A stretch of DNA of 64,000 nt from positions 21,985-85,984 of the forward strand of contig NZ_BAFC01000004.1 in the NCBI RefSeq assembly GCF_000248055.1, written 5' to 3'. Shown one piece after another: positions 34,282 to 44,830 of the stretch (position 1 is the stretch's first letter; each line of letters begins with the position of its first letter). A program made the position numbers and the translations under genes. The notes under the pieces are model-generated. The model did not search any database and had not been told where the DNA came from. It worked only from the letters and a program-made list of their open reading frames with translations. This DNA comes from Gordonia sputi NBRC 100414. Lineage in GTDB: Bacteria > Actinomycetota > Actinomycetes > Mycobacteriales > Mycobacteriaceae.

Positions 34282-35172
34282 TCAGCGATGCGCCAGATAG
34301 TCCGGGCGCGGCGCGCCGGACGCGAAAGGCGCTTGCAGCGCATTCGATTTCGCATTGAACACGACGAAGAGGTTGCTGCGCGGATAGGGCGTGATGTTGC
34401 CCGACGACGCGTGCATGCAATTCGAATCGAAATACAGCGCCGTACCCGCGGGCCCGGTGATCATGTCGATGCCGTGCTCGTCCGCCAACGTCGTCACGTC
34501 GGATTCCTCGGGCGTCCCGAACGGCGGACGGTACGACACCAGCGACTGATTGTGGTAGCCGTCGGGAGTCTGTCCGACGCACCCGACGAACTGCTCGTGG
34601 GAGCCCGGGATGATCATCAACGCGCCGTTGGTGACAAGATTCGGAGTCAGAGCCAGCGACACGCTGAGCGCACGCGGTGTGGGCATGCCGTCCTCGGCGT
34701 GCCAGGTCTCGAAATCGGAGTGCCAGTAGAACGGGCCGCCCGCGAATCCTGGTTTGAGGTTGATACGACTCTGGTGGATGTAGACGTCGTCGCCGAGTAT
34801 TTGTCTTGCGACACCGGCAATTTCGGTGCGATCACACATGTCGGCGATCGCGTCGCTGAGCTGATGGACCGCGAAAAGTGAACGCACGTCGCCACTCGAC
34901 GACTCGCGCACCACGCGTTCGTCGACGCCCAGTTTGTCGGTGATGGCCGCAACCTCTGTCAGGCATGTGTCGATGTCGCTGTCGGACAACACATTTTCGG
35001 CAACGTGGTACCCGCGCTCGCGGTAGCCGTCGACCTCGGCAGCAGACAGCGGCCCTCGCGCGTCGTGCTCCCAGACAACTGGGTGTGGGCGGGGTTCTAT
35101 CTCTCCGTGATCGGCAAGACGTGTTCGGTACACGTCCACCGGGCGGCTGGCCGTTCGAGTTTCTGTGATCAA
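34282..35172 (-). CDS. Ectoine hydroxylase-like 2-oxoglutarate/Fe(II) dioxygenase (EctD type)
   Basis: A 296-residue PhyH-family dioxygenase that follows EctD closely: KPGFAGGPFYWHSDFETWHAEDGMPTPRA, NGALMIIPGSH and NCMHASSGNITPYPRSN. Iron ligands are His151, Asp153 and His254, and Arg265 would hold 2-oxoglutarate. EctD turns ectoine into 5-hydroxyectoine. A TTG start at 35172 has GGAAGG 8 nt upstream, and MITETRT...DVYRTRL matches EctD N-termini. No ectABC is present in this window, so it either uses ectoine made elsewhere or imported, or has a different substrate. Confidence 0.85.
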   Translation of the reverse strand: MITETRTASRPVDVYRTRLADHGEIEPRPHPVVWEHDARGPLSAAEVDGYRERGYHVAENVLSDSDIDTCLTEVAAITDKLGVDERVVRESSSGDVRSLFAVHQLSDAIADMCDRTEIAGVARQILGDDVYIHQSRINLKPGFAGGPFYWHSDFETWHAEDGMPTPRALSVSLALTPNLVTNGALMIIPGSHEQFVGCVGQTPDGYHNQSLVSYRPPFGTPEESDVTTLADEHGIDMITGPAGTALYFDSNCMHASSGNITPYPRSNLFVVFNAKSNALQAPFASGAPRPDYLAHR

Positions 35173-35394
35173 TGCTGATCCTTCCCTCAATCTGCATTTC
35201 GCCATGGTTCGAGTGCTCATGCAGCGGGGCCGCAGGGCAACTCGTACCGGCCTGCAGATGGCGGGTGGGCACGAAACCACACCGCGGCCCATGCACTCGC
35301 GGAGTCTACGTTCCCAAACCAGGTGCGTAAACCATCGATGTGGTTCACAGACCACCGAAAGGGCAGCGTCACCTGCACAGATGGTCAGAAGGAA

Positions 35395-36504
35395 TCAGTT
35401 GAGCCGCTCCCCTGTCTCGGGATGGAAGAGGTGTACCGCGCGGTCGGCCTGGCGCAGTCGGATGCCGTCTCCACGCTTGGCGGGTGCGCGATCCGCGGAG
35501 CGGATCACCACGGTCATCGGGTCGCCGTCGAGATTCCTGATCGAATCGTCGACCAGGGACGCGTACACATACGTCTCACTGCCGAGTTCCTCGAGAAGAG
35601 CGACGTCGGCGTCGATACCGGCATCCCCGTCATCGGCCAGTGCAAGGTGCTCAGGGCGGATACCGACGGTCACTGATGACACCCCGGACTTACGCAGCGC
35701 CGCTTGAGATTCCGCGTCGAGATCGACACTCGCTTTGCCGATGCCCACCGCGCCGTCGGTGACCGGAGCGGTGAACAGGTTCATCGACGGCGACCCGATG
35801 AAGCCTGCCACGAATGCGTTGCGAGGTCGGTCATAGAGTTCGGTCGGAGTCGAGAACTGTTGCAGCACCCCGTTCTTCAGTACGGCGACCCGATCGCCCA
35901 TCGTCATGGCCTCGACCTGGTCGTGGGTGACATACACCGTCGTGGTGCCGAGCCGACGCTGCAGTGCGGCGATCTGAGTTCTGGTTTGCACGCGGAGCTT
36001 GGCGTCGAGGTTCGACAACGGCTCATCCATGCAGAACACCTGCGGTTCACGCACGATCGCACGGCCCATCGCCACACGTTGCCGTTGCCCACCCGAGAGC
36101 TTCGCGGGTTTGCGATCGAGGAAGTCGGTGAGGTCGAGCAGCTTTGCCGCCTCGGCAACCTTGGCTTTACGCTCGTCTGCGGGCACTCCCCGCATCTTGA
36201 GCGCAAATCCCATGTTCTCCCCGACCGTCTTGTTGGGGTAGAGCGCGTAGTTCTGGAACACCATCGCGATATCCCTATCCTTGGGCGCAACACCCACCAT
36301 GCTGTTCCCGCCGATATGGATTGCGCCGGAGTCGATCTCCTCGAGACCTGCGAGCATCCGAAGGGCCGTCGACTTGCCGGATCCCGACGGGCCGACCAGA
36401 ACGATGAATTCGCCGTCCTCGATATCGAGGTCGAGTGAGTCGACAGCCAGTTTCTCGGCTCCGGGATAAACGCAGCAGGCCTTGTCGTAGGTGATGGAAG
36501 CCAT
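35395..36504 (-). CDS. Carbohydrate ABC transporter ATPase (UgpC/MsmK/SmoK type)
   Basis: A 369-residue CUT1-family ATPase: Walker [11 protein letters not shown]-loop [14 protein letters not shown], signature LSGGQRQR, Walker [17 protein letters not shown], switch THDQVEA, and a C-terminal OB/MOP regulatory domain of about 130 residues (VGIRPEHL). ATG 36504 has AGGAG 8 nt upstream. It is the last gene of the polyol transporter operon; such ATPases sometimes serve several sugar permeases. Confidence 0.92.
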   Translation of the reverse strand: MASITYDKACCVYPGAEKLAVDSLDLDIEDGEFIVLVGPSGSGKSTALRMLAGLEEIDSGAIHIGGNSMVGVAPKDRDIAMVFQNYALYPNKTVGENMGFALKMRGVPADERKAKVAEAAKLLDLTDFLDRKPAKLSGGQRQRVAMGRAIVREPQVFCMDEPLSNLDAKLRVQTRTQIAALQRRLGTTTVYVTHDQVEAMTMGDRVAVLKNGVLQQFSTPTELYDRPRNAFVAGFIGSPSMNLFTAPVTDGAVGIGKASVDLDAESQAALRKSGVSSVTVGIRPEHLALADDGDAGIDADVALLEELGSETYVYASLVDDSIRNLDGDPMTVVIRSADRAPAKRGDGIRLRQADRAVHLFHPETGERLN

Positions 36505-36545
36505 TGTGAACTCCTGTGTGTGCTGAATGTTGGATTGTCTGTTGA

Positions 36546-37424
36546 CTACTTGATGGCGCCGAAGGACAGGCCGCGGACGAGCTTGTTCTGCGCGATCCAC
36601 CCGCAAACGACGACGGGAAGTGCAGTCAACACCGACGCCGCGGACAGTTGCGCCCAGTACAGTCCCTGCCCCGACATGAACCCGGTGAGGAACACCGGCA
36701 TGGTCTGCGCGTTGACCGCGGTCATGTTGACGGCGAAAAAGAACTCGTTCCACGAGAAGATGACGCATATCAGTGCAGTGGCAGCGATACCGGGTGAGAT
36801 GAGCGGCAAGATCACCTCGCGCACGGCGGTCCACATACTCGCGCCGTCGATACTGGCCGCCTCCAACAGTTCTCCGGGCACTTCGAGGAAGAACGACCGC
36901 ATCATCCACACGGCAATCGGCAGGTTCATCGCCGTGTACAGAATGATCAACGTCCAGACGTTGTCGAGCATCCCCAGTTTTCCGACGATCACATACAGCG
37001 GGATGATCGCCGCGACGATGGGCAACATCTTCGTACTGATGAAGAAGAACAGAGCGTCCTTGGTCTTGCGCACCGGGCGCAGCGACAGCGCGAAAGCTGC
37101 TGGTACACCGAGAAGCAACACCAGGATCGTCGAGACCACGGTGGCGCACAACGAATTCAGCAGCGGGGTGCCGATCCCGGCGTCGAACACATTGCGGAAC
37201 TGCTGCAGGGTGGGCGTGAAGAAGAAGGTGGGCGGGTTGGTTGCCGCGTCACTCTCCTGCTTGAACGCCGTCAGTACCATCCACAACACCGGGAAGAAGA
37301 ACCCTATGGCGAGTATCCAGGTGATCGCGGTCAGCACACCGCCGCGCGGATCGCGTCGACGTCGGATGGTCGGGGTCGGCGTCGAGGGAGACGTCAACGT
37401 TGTCGGGGTGGCGGTGGCGGTCAT
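36546..37424 (-). CDS. Carbohydrate ABC permease (MalG/SmoG type)
   Basis: A 292-residue permease with six helices and the coupling motif EAASIDGASMWTAVREVILPLISPG. A Thr/Pro-rich N-terminal 20 residues precedes the first helix. The start overlaps the preceding permease stop by one base (TGATG). It forms a heterodimer with the MalF-like permease next to it. Confidence 0.9.
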   Translation of the reverse strand: MTATATPTTLTSPSTPTPTIRRRRDPRGGVLTAITWILAIGFFFPVLWMVLTAFKQESDAATNPPTFFFTPTLQQFRNVFDAGIGTPLLNSLCATVVSTILVLLLGVPAAFALSLRPVRKTKDALFFFISTKMLPIVAAIIPLYVIVGKLGMLDNVWTLIILYTAMNLPIAVWMMRSFFLEVPGELLEAASIDGASMWTAVREVILPLISPGIAATALICVIFSWNEFFFAVNMTAVNAQTMPVFLTGFMSGQGLYWAQLSAASVLTALPVVVCGWIAQNKLVRGLSFGAIK

Positions 37425-38383
37425 CAGGCTGCCTCCTCGGTTCCGGTGAATGATTTGAAGATCAGTCGAAGTGCCAGCGATGCAACGACTATCGTCCCGA
37501 TGACGGTGACGACACCCATCGCGGCGGCCTGGCCGATGTCGAATCCGAGGAACGCCCGCTGGTAGATGTAGAACGACAGGTTGGAACTGGCAACACCCGG
37601 CCCGCCCGCCGTCATCATGTAGACCGCATCGAAGGTGTTCACCAGATAGATCGCACCGAGTACCGTGCCCAGTTCGATGAAGCGACGCAGGTGCGGGAGC
37701 GTCAACTCGCGGAACAGCCGGAAGCTGGTCGCACCGTCGACTCGCGCCGCCTCCTGGATGTCGCGCGGCATCGACTGCAGTCCAGCGAGAATGAGAAGCA
37801 TCATGAATGGCGTCCACTGCCAGATCAATTCGGCCATCACGCTCATGAGTGGGAACTGCGACAGCCAATCGACGTGAATTCCCAAGGGGCTCAACGCCCA
37901 GTTCACCAGACCATTGGTCGGCGAGAGAAGACTCGTCTTCCACAGAAGTGCCGCCGCAACGGGTGTCACCAGGAACGGTGTGATGAGCAGGGTGCGTACG
38001 ACCCCTCGCCCCAAGAACTTCCGGTCGAGCAGCAGTGCGAAGAGCAGACCCAATACCACCGAGATCAGCACCGTCCCCACAATCAGCACGATGGTGTTGA
38101 GCGTGACCTTCCAGAACTGACTGTCGGAGAAGACGGCGCCGTAGTTGTCGAGTCCGACGAATCGACGCGAACCGGGGCGCACCAGGTTCCAGGACTGTGT
38201 CGAGTAGTAGAGGGTGAACACGAACGGAATCTGTGTCACCACGATCATGAAGATCAGCGCGGGTAGCAGCGGTCCCCGCCTGCGCCAACCCTCGGCGCGC
38301 GTGATCTGGTCGCGCTTGGACGTAACCGCCTTACCCGAACCGGCGTCGGGTTGCGCCGGCGGTGTCATGACTGCAGTCGCCAT
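37424..38383 (-). CDS. Carbohydrate ABC permease (MalF/SmoF type)
   Basis: A 319-residue permease with six predicted helices after a hydrophilic N-terminus. The coupling motif is EAARVDGATSFRLFRELTLPHLRR. It follows the binding-protein gene after 3 bp and overlaps the next permease. Its place beside a polyol dehydrogenase locus points to a sorbitol/mannitol-type substrate. Confidence 0.9.
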   Translation of the reverse strand: MATAVMTPPAQPDAGSGKAVTSKRDQITRAEGWRRRGPLLPALIFMIVVTQIPFVFTLYYSTQSWNLVRPGSRRFVGLDNYGAVFSDSQFWKVTLNTIVLIVGTVLISVVLGLLFALLLDRKFLGRGVVRTLLITPFLVTPVAAALLWKTSLLSPTNGLVNWALSPLGIHVDWLSQFPLMSVMAELIWQWTPFMMLLILAGLQSMPRDIQEAARVDGATSFRLFRELTLPHLRRFIELGTVLGAIYLVNTFDAVYMMTAGGPGVASSNLSFYIYQRAFLGFDIGQAAAMGVVTVIGTIVVASLALRLIFKSFTGTEEAA

Positions 38384-38386
38384 GGT

Positions 38387-39769
38387 CTACCTCTCCCTCT
38401 GATAGGACTTACCGACGACCTGCGCGTACTGCTGCGCCTGCTCCAGTGCGTCATGAACACTGATCTGACCTGCGATCGCGGCCGAGATCTGTTGGCTGAC
38501 ACGGGTACCGAGGTCCTGGAACTCTGGGATCGCGAGGAACTGGATTCCCGTGTAGGGCACCGGCTTGAGCGTCGGCTTGAGCTGATCTGCCGCCTGCATC
38601 GCCGACAGCGTCTGCTCGGCGAACGGCTGCGAGATCTTCTGATAGGCGGGCAGCTGGTAGGTCGACATTCTGCTGCCCGGCGGCACGTGCGTCGCACCGA
38701 GTGTTGTTGCGACGTGCTGGATGTAGCTCTTGTTGGTCATCCAGTCGATGAACTTCCAGGCGTCGCCCTTGTTGTCGCTGCTCGACGGGATACCGAGTGA
38801 CCAGGTGTAGAGCCAGCCGTTGTCATTCTTGGCCATGGTCGGCGCGGGTAGGTAGCCGACGTCGCCGGCGATCGTCGAGTCGTCTGGACTCTCGAGAACC
38901 GAGACCGCCGACGTGGCGTCGTACCACATCGCAACCTGCCCCTGCGACATCAGGTTTCCGCATTCTTGGAACCCGGACGACGATGCGCCGGCCTCGCCGT
39001 ACCTGCGAACGGTGTCGACATACATCTGCACCGCCGCCTCGACCTCCGGGCTGGTCAGTTGAGCGTTCCAGTCCTCGTCGAACCAACGTCCGCCGTACGC
39101 GTTGATCACGGTGTTGAGCGGTGCAAGCACCTCGCCCCATCCGGGCTTGCCACGTAGGCAGATTCCCGCTGTCTTGTCGTTGGTGAGACGGCGTGCTGCG
39201 TCGGCGACCTGTGGCCACGTCGGAGTGGCAGGTAGATTCACACCCGCCTGAGCGAAGAGCTTCTTGTTGTACATCAGAAACGACGACTCACCGTAGAAGG
39301 GCGCCGAGTACATCTGCCCGTTGTAGGAAAGCGCTGATTTGAGCGTCGGTATGAAATCGTCTGCGTCGTAAGACGAGTCGGCATTCATGTAGGGCGTCAG
39401 GTTGACCAGCCAGCCATATTTGGCCCACATGGGTGTCTCGTAGTTGCTGATCATCACCACGTCGAATTCGCCACCGCCGGTCGAGACCGACGCGGTGATC
39501 TTCGCTCGTGCCTCGTTCTCCGACAACGTCACGAACTTGACGTGCACTCCCGGATTCTGTTGTTCGAACTGCTCGGAGAGCTTGACGGCGTCTTGCATCT
39601 GCGAGTTCGACACCATGGCGACGGTGACCTCTCGGCTGCCTCCGCCAAGCGAACCCGCGCCCGAACACCCGGTGACGAATGCGAGTGATGCAGCGGCACA
39701 CACCGCGGCCAGCATGTATGTCGTCCGTCGTCGCGCAGCGCGAAGACTTCGTTGTCTCAGTGACCTCAC
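38387..39769 (-). CDS. Polyol/sugar ABC transporter substrate-binding lipoprotein
   Basis: A 460-residue family-1 solute-binding protein. An Arg-rich signal peptide ends in the lipobox VTGC; the mature region has VTVAMVSNSQMQDAVKL, GEFDVVMISNYETPMWAKYGWLVNLTPY and MWYDATSAVSVLESP, resembling SmoE/MtlE-type mannitol-sorbitol binding proteins. The GTG at 39769 is preferred. It overlaps the regulator stop as GTGA, has AGAGAAAGG upstream, and gives a normal signal peptide; an upstream ATG at 39799 is possible. Confidence 0.85.
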   Translation of the reverse strand: MRSLRQRSLRAARRRTTYMLAAVCAAASLAFVTGCSGAGSLGGGSREVTVAMVSNSQMQDAVKLSEQFEQQNPGVHVKFVTLSENEARAKITASVSTGGGEFDVVMISNYETPMWAKYGWLVNLTPYMNADSSYDADDFIPTLKSALSYNGQMYSAPFYGESSFLMYNKKLFAQAGVNLPATPTWPQVADAARRLTNDKTAGICLRGKPGWGEVLAPLNTVINAYGGRWFDEDWNAQLTSPEVEAAVQMYVDTVRRYGEAGASSSGFQECGNLMSQGQVAMWYDATSAVSVLESPDDSTIAGDVGYLPAPTMAKNDNGWLYTWSLGIPSSSDNKGDAWKFIDWMTNKSYIQHVATTLGATHVPPGSRMSTYQLPAYQKISQPFAEQTLSAMQAADQLKPTLKPVPYTGIQFLAIPEFQDLGTRVSQQISAAIAGQISVHDALEQAQQYAQVVGKSYQRER

Positions 39770-40833
39770 TGTCGGCCTTTCTCTTGCATGACAAGCCATT
39801 CGGCGGTTTCGGTGTCGGTCACCAGAATGGTGGCGAAACCGCCGCGCAGGGCTCCGAGTATCGATTCACGGCGGTGAACTCCACCGGATACGAGAATGGA
39901 TGTGGGACAGGCGCGCACGGCATCGAGCGGCACAGACACCGTCCGTTCCACAAGGCTCGACGAAACGGGCTCGCCCGCGGCGTCGTAGAAGCGTCCGCCG
40001 ATCTCTCCCACCGCGCCCAGCTCGATGAGCTCGTCGAGCACGATGGCGTCGATGTACGCACCCTCGAACAGCGTCGTCGAGGTGGACACGGAGCCCACTC
40101 CGAAGAGCATGATGTGAGCACCTCTCGCCGCGGAAAGCGATTGGGACAGAATCGAATCGCGGTTGAGGGCGGTGACGGTCTCTGCGTCGACGTAGAGCGG
40201 GGCGACCAACCGCAGTGGTTGCGCATGCAGTCGTTCGGAGAATCTCGCGAGCGCATGATCGACGCCGGTGTGGTAGTCGACGGATGTCATCGAACCATCC
40301 ATCTGGACCACCCGTTGACACGACGCCGAGGCGCTCATCGCGTCGGCGACCGCGACTTGTTCAGGGCCCCAGGTGAATCCGAATGTGTCCGTGGACTGGA
40401 TGCGGCGTGCAAGGACTGAAGCCCCAGCCCGACCGAGCGCAGCGTTACCGGACGTGGTCCCGTCGGCGACCTCATCGATGACCAGCGCCTCGTCGAGTCC
40501 GAATGCCTGCTCGACGCTCCGCTCGAGATCGGTGTGAATCGACACGGAGAGGTGCGGCGGAGCCGAAACCGTCACCTGGACGAGGCCCTGCGCCCGGGCA
40601 CGTGCCACGAGCCGTCCGGCGGTCGGGCGTGAGACGCCGAGACGCGCGGCGATCTCGGCTTGGGTCAGGCCCTCGAGGTGGTACATCGTTGCCGCCCGGA
40701 CCAGCAACCTCAGATCCGATCCACTATCCGACGTCGCGCGGGACGTCGAACGTGAAGAGGTGCCGGCATCGGAATGCGTTGCCGTCTCGGCTCGGGTCTG
40801 TGCCGGTGTCTTGTTGCGTGTCGCCATGAGCAT
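39766..40833 (-). CDS. SorC/DeoR-type sugar-binding transcriptional regulator
   Basis: A 355-residue regulator with an HTH at about residues 52-80 (LEGLTQAEIAARLGVSRPTAGRLVARA) and a C-terminal SorC sugar-phosphate-binding domain (DTFGFTWGPEQVAVADAM, GSVSTSTTLFEG, GVHRRESILGALRGG). It is the first gene of the transporter operon and divergent from the catabolic genes. A GTGAGCA-TT-TGCTCAC palindrome sits between them. It probably senses a polyol-derived phosphate and controls both arms. Confidence 0.88.
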   Translation of the reverse strand: MLMATRNKTPAQTRAETATHSDAGTSSRSTSRATSDSGSDLRLLVRAATMYHLEGLTQAEIAARLGVSRPTAGRLVARARAQGLVQVTVSAPPHLSVSIHTDLERSVEQAFGLDEALVIDEVADGTTSGNAALGRAGASVLARRIQSTDTFGFTWGPEQVAVADAMSASASCQRVVQMDGSMTSVDYHTGVDHALARFSERLHAQPLRLVAPLYVDAETVTALNRDSILSQSLSAARGAHIMLFGVGSVSTSTTLFEGAYIDAIVLDELIELGAVGEIGGRFYDAAGEPVSSSLVERTVSVPLDAVRACPTSILVSGGVHRRESILGALRGGFATILVTDTETAEWLVMQEKGRQ

Positions 40834-40857
40834 CGCCTGTTCGCGTGATGTCGACTG

Positions 40858-40873
40858 GTGAGCATTTGCTCAC
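40858..40873. promoter_or_regulatory. Perfect 16-bp palindrome, probable SorC operator
   Basis: GTGAGCA-TT-TGCTCAC is perfect over 7-bp arms and lies 25 bp from the regulator start and 86 bp from the dehydrogenase start. A further TGCTCA half-site follows near 40886. Binding by the SorC protein is inferred from its position between the divergent arms. Confidence 0.7.
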
Positions 40874-40958
40874 TAGCGGTAAATCTGCTCAATACGCTAA
40901 CATCCGTGATGTGAGCTATGCAACATCCTCGACGACGAGTGATCAGGGACTCCACACA

Positions 40959-41999
40959 ATGCGAGCTTCGGTTCTCTCGCCCGGCCGACAGCTGTCCGTA
41001 GAGACCAGACCCGTACCCCGGCCCGGCCCCGGAGACGTCCTTGTGCAGGTCAGCGCGGTCGGAATATGCGGTTCGGACACGCACTACCTGCGCCACGGAC
41101 GCATTGGCGAGCACGTCGTGCGCGAGCCGCTGATCCTCGGACACGAGGCCGCCGGGGTGATCGTCGACGTCGGAGCGGGCGTCCAATCCTCACGCATCGG
41201 CCAGCGCGTGTCGATCGAGCCGCAGCGACCCGACCCGACGAGCACGGAGACGATGCGTGGTGACTACCACCTGTGCCCGGCCATGCGCTTCTACGGAACG
41301 CCCCCGGTCGACGGCGCGCTGACCGAGTTCGTGACGATCGGTTCCGCATTCGCTCATGCCGTACCCGACGACGTGAGCGACGAGGCCGCCGCCCTTTTCG
41401 AACCCCTGTCGGTCGGTCTCGCGTCGATCGCGAAAGCATCGGTTCGACTTGGTGATTCACTTCTGATCAGCGGAGCGGGGCCGATCGGGCTGATGTGCGC
41501 GCAGGTAGCCCGTGCGGCCGGGCTCTCGCGAATCGTCGTGAGCGAGCCCGACGAAGAGCGTCGGTCGCAGGCACTCCGATTCGGGGCAACCGATGTCGCC
41601 GTTCCCGGCACGGCCATCGCACCCGTGGACGCATTCGTCGACGCGAGCGGTGCGCCGGCAGCGGTCACCGCGGGCATCTCCGCTCTTCGACCCGGAGGCC
41701 GTGCTGTGCTCGTCGGCATGGGTGCTGACACCATGGAACTCCCCATATCGTTGATACAGAACCGTGAGATCGTCCTGACGGGCGTCTTCCGCTATGCAAA
41801 CACCTGGCCAACGGCGACCCGACTCACCACCACCGGCGCCGTCGACCTCGACTCCATGGTCACTGCCCGTTTCGGACTCGACGAGCTGCCCGCGGCGCTC
41901 AACGCCGATCACATCACAGGACACATCAAAGCTGTTGTGTATCCGGCACTCTCGCGCTACACCGAACCCCGACCCGACACCCGAAAGGCGCACTCGTGA
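40959..41999 (+). CDS. Polyol (sorbitol/xylitol-type) dehydrogenase, medium-chain
   Basis: A 346-residue MDR-family dehydrogenase that would oxidise a polyol to a ketose with NAD. Catalytic zinc ligands are Cys37 (GICGSDTHY), His62/Glu63 (GHEAAG) and the Glu of LFEPLSVG; the Rossmann motif is ISGAGPIGLMCAQ. In the structural-zinc lobe only one of the four cysteines remains (GDYHLCPAMRF), so that zinc is lost, as in some sorbitol dehydrogenases. ATG 40959 has AGGGA 8 nt upstream. The stop overlaps the next start (GTGA). Confidence 0.88.
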   Translation: MRASVLSPGRQLSVETRPVPRPGPGDVLVQVSAVGICGSDTHYLRHGRIGEHVVREPLILGHEAAGVIVDVGAGVQSSRIGQRVSIEPQRPDPTSTETMRGDYHLCPAMRFYGTPPVDGALTEFVTIGSAFAHAVPDDVSDEAAALFEPLSVGLASIAKASVRLGDSLLISGAGPIGLMCAQVARAAGLSRIVVSEPDEERRSQALRFGATDVAVPGTAIAPVDAFVDASGAPAAVTAGISALRPGGRAVLVGMGADTMELPISLIQNREIVLTGVFRYANTWPTATRLTTTGAVDLDSMVTARFGLDELPAALNADHITGHIKAVVYPALSRYTEPRPDTRKAHS

Positions 42000-43468
42000 G
42001 TATCCGGCTCAGCAACGACGCTCTCCCAACAATCACCGGCATTCCGACGCCCGGTTACGACCGCGCACACGTCACCGTCGGAATCGTCCACTTCGGTGTC
42101 GGCGGATTTCACCGCGCGCACCAGGCAATGTATGTCGATCGCCTTCTCGCCGAACCCGAGTCACGATCGTGGGGTATCTGCGGCGTCGGTGTCCGGCAAG
42201 CCGATCAGGCCATGCGGGACGCCCTCGTGCCCCAGGACGGGCTCTACACATTGACCCTCAAGAGTCCTGACGGCGCTGTCGAGACCTCGGTCATCGGATC
42301 AATCGTCGAGTATCTGTATGCTCCAGACAATCCCGAGTCCGTCTTAGAAAGGCTCGCTGACCCCGGCACCCGCATCGTGTCGCTCACGGTCACCGAGGGC
42401 GGATACAATTTCTCCCCTGCGACAGGTGAATTCGACGCCGAGAATCCAGCCATCGTCGCAGATCTGAGCGGAAACCAGGCTCTGGCAACAGTTTTCGGAT
42501 TGGTGACGGAAGCCCTTGCACGTCGGCGTGCACGCGACATTCCGTCGTTCACAGTGATGTCGTGCGACAACATACAGGGCAACGGCCACGTAGCGCGCTC
42601 GACGTTCCTCGCCTACGCGCGTCTGCGTGATCCTGAGCTCGCTCAGTGGATCGACACCCATACGTCGTTTCCCAATTCGATGGTCGACAGGATAACGCCG
42701 GTCACCCCACCTGAATTGGCGGCGGAGGTCGAGGCACGCACCGGCATCGTCGACAACTGGCCTGTCGTTGCCGAGCCATTCATCCAGTGGGTCCTCGAGG
42801 ACTCGTTCAGCGACGGACGGCCCGCGCTCGAGAATGTCGGAGTGCAGATCGTCGATGACGTCACGCCGTACGAACTCATGAAGCTACGTCTGCTCAACGC
42901 GAGCCACCAAGCGTTGTGCTACTTCGGTTACCTACTCGGCTACCGCTATGTTCACGACGCCGCAAGCGATTCCGACATCCGTGAACTGCTGCGCCGCTAC
43001 ATGTTCGACGAAGCAGAACCGACACTTGCACCATTGCCCGGTGTCGACGTCAACGCATATATCGACACACTTCTCGAACGCTTCGCCAATCCCGCCATTG
43101 CCGACACGATCGCACGCCTGTGCCAGGATTCCTCCGACCGCATTCCCAAATGGCTCGTGCCAGTGATTCGCGAGCGACTCCACGCGGGTGGCAACGTCGA
43201 TCTTGCCGCTGCCGTCGTGGCGAGTTGGACTCGATACGCCGAGGGCATAGACGAGAACGGCGACGTGATCGACGTCGTCGACCCGAAGGCCGACGAACTC
43301 GTGCCACTGGCACAAAAGTCGCGGACCGAACCGCTCGCCTTCGTGTCGGAAAGAGGGCTCTTCGGCGAACTCGCCGACCATGACGGCTTCACCAAGCCCT
43401 ACCTGTGGGCGCTGGAAACTCTGCGTACCAAGGGTTCCCGCGAGACCCTGAAGGAGTTGCTCTCATGA
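41996..43468 (+). CDS. Mannitol 2-dehydrogenase family polyol dehydrogenase
   Basis: A 490-residue long-chain polyol dehydrogenase converting mannitol to fructose, or arabitol to xylulose. The N-terminal nucleotide loop is [18 protein letters not shown], and the active-site helix contains [16 protein letters not shown] with the catalytic Lys. The length fits the PSLDR family (about 490). Coupling with xylulokinase hints that D-arabitol is a natural substrate. It overlaps both neighbours by 4 bp. Confidence 0.92.
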   Translation: MSIRLSNDALPTITGIPTPGYDRAHVTVGIVHFGVGGFHRAHQAMYVDRLLAEPESRSWGICGVGVRQADQAMRDALVPQDGLYTLTLKSPDGAVETSVIGSIVEYLYAPDNPESVLERLADPGTRIVSLTVTEGGYNFSPATGEFDAENPAIVADLSGNQALATVFGLVTEALARRRARDIPSFTVMSCDNIQGNGHVARSTFLAYARLRDPELAQWIDTHTSFPNSMVDRITPVTPPELAAEVEARTGIVDNWPVVAEPFIQWVLEDSFSDGRPALENVGVQIVDDVTPYELMKLRLLNASHQALCYFGYLLGYRYVHDAASDSDIRELLRRYMFDEAEPTLAPLPGVDVNAYIDTLLERFANPAIADTIARLCQDSSDRIPKWLVPVIRERLHAGGNVDLAAAVVASWTRYAEGIDENGDVIDVVDPKADELVPLAQKSRTEPLAFVSERGLFGELADHDGFTKPYLWALETLRTKGSRETLKELLS

Positions 43469-44796
43469 CACTCGTCGCGGGGATCGACTCGTCGACGCAA
43501 TCCTGCAAGATCGTGATCTGTGATGCCGAGACCGGCGCAGTCGTTCGCTCGGCGAGCGTGCCACACCCGCCGGGTACCGAAGTAGATCCCGAGCACTGGT
43601 GGACTGCGTTGTGCGCGGCCATCTCCGCCGCGGGCGGGCTCGACGACGTCGCGGCCGTGTCCGTTGCCGGACAGCAACACGGCATGATCTGCCTGGAGGA
43701 GTCGGGCAGGGTGGTTCGAGATGCCTTGTTGTGGAACGATACCCGATCAGCGACGAGCGCCGCCGACTTGATCGATGAGCTCGGCGGACCCGAGAAATGG
43801 GCGGAGACAGTCGGCGTCGTCCCGGTTGCCTCGATCACTGCGGCAAAACTGCGTTGGCTCGCGGACAACGAACCTCAGAACGCCGACACGACTGCCGCTG
43901 TATGTCTTCCCCACGATTGGCTGACGTGGCGGCTGTCCGGATCGACCGACATCGCCACACTGACCACCGACCGCAGCGATGCTTCGGGAACAGGATACTT
44001 CAGCGCTGCCCGAGACGAATATCGCCCCGACCTGCTTGAACTTGCACTACATGGGCGAACTCCGTTGTTGCCCAGGGTGATCGAGGCCGAACAGGCTGCC
44101 GCGCGAATCCCCTGCGGCGCGCTACTCGGCGCGGGACTCGGCGACAACGCCGCCGCTGCACTCGGACTACAGGCCGGTCCGGGCGACGCCATTGTCTCGC
44201 TGGGTACCTCCGGAGTCATCAGCGCTGTCACCGATGTCGCGCCGTGCGATCCATCCGGCATTGTCGCGGGCTTCGCCGATGGCACCGGCCGCCATCTGCC
44301 ACTGGTGTGCACGTTGAACGGTGCACCGGTTCTCGCCGCAACCGCGAGAATGCTCGGCGTCGACCTCGATGAGTTTGCACGACTGGCGGTCTCGGCCCCT
44401 GCAGGCGCACACGGGCTGCGTCTCGTGCCCTACTTCGCCGGAGAGCGCTCGCCGAACCTGCCCGATGCGACTGGATCACTGACGGGGATCACGACCGAGA
44501 ACTTCACGGCGCCATCGGTCGCACGTGCTGCCGTCGAAGGACTACTCGGCTCGCTGGTGTGGTGCCGGGAGCAGATCGAGGCGCAGGGCGTCGACGTCGA
44601 GAGGGTACTTCTCATCGGAGGTGGAGCAAAGTCGCCGGCGATACGTGCCATCGCACCATCAGTCTTCGAAGGCACCGTCATTCTTCCCGCCGAAAATGAA
44701 TGGGTCGCACTCGGGGCCGCCCGACAGGCTGCCTGGGCACTGACGGGGCATCTGCCAGGGTGGTCGTGGCGACGTAGCGGCACGACCATGTCTTGA
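43465..44796 (+). CDS. xylB: Xylulokinase (FGGY family)
   Basis: A 443-residue FGGY carbohydrate kinase that phosphorylates D-xylulose for the pentose-phosphate pathway. Visible are the phosphate-1 loop [27 protein letters not shown], the WNDTRS sugar-binding segment with Asp, the Asp of [20 protein letters not shown], and the C-terminal [13 protein letters not shown]. It is slightly shorter than E. coli XylB (484). ATG 43465 overlaps the previous stop and has AAGGAG upstream. Last of the catabolic arm. Confidence 0.92.
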   Translation: MTLVAGIDSSTQSCKIVICDAETGAVVRSASVPHPPGTEVDPEHWWTALCAAISAAGGLDDVAAVSVAGQQHGMICLEESGRVVRDALLWNDTRSATSAADLIDELGGPEKWAETVGVVPVASITAAKLRWLADNEPQNADTTAAVCLPHDWLTWRLSGSTDIATLTTDRSDASGTGYFSAARDEYRPDLLELALHGRTPLLPRVIEAEQAAARIPCGALLGAGLGDNAAAALGLQAGPGDAIVSLGTSGVISAVTDVAPCDPSGIVAGFADGTGRHLPLVCTLNGAPVLAATARMLGVDLDEFARLAVSAPAGAHGLRLVPYFAGERSPNLPDATGSLTGITTENFTAPSVARAAVEGLLGSLVWCREQIEAQGVDVERVLLIGGGAKSPAIRAIAPSVFEGTVILPAENEWVALGAARQAAWALTGHLPGWSWRRSGTTMS

Positions 44797-44830
44797 TCTC
44801 AGCGATTTGAGCTACTCCCAGTCCTTCAGC

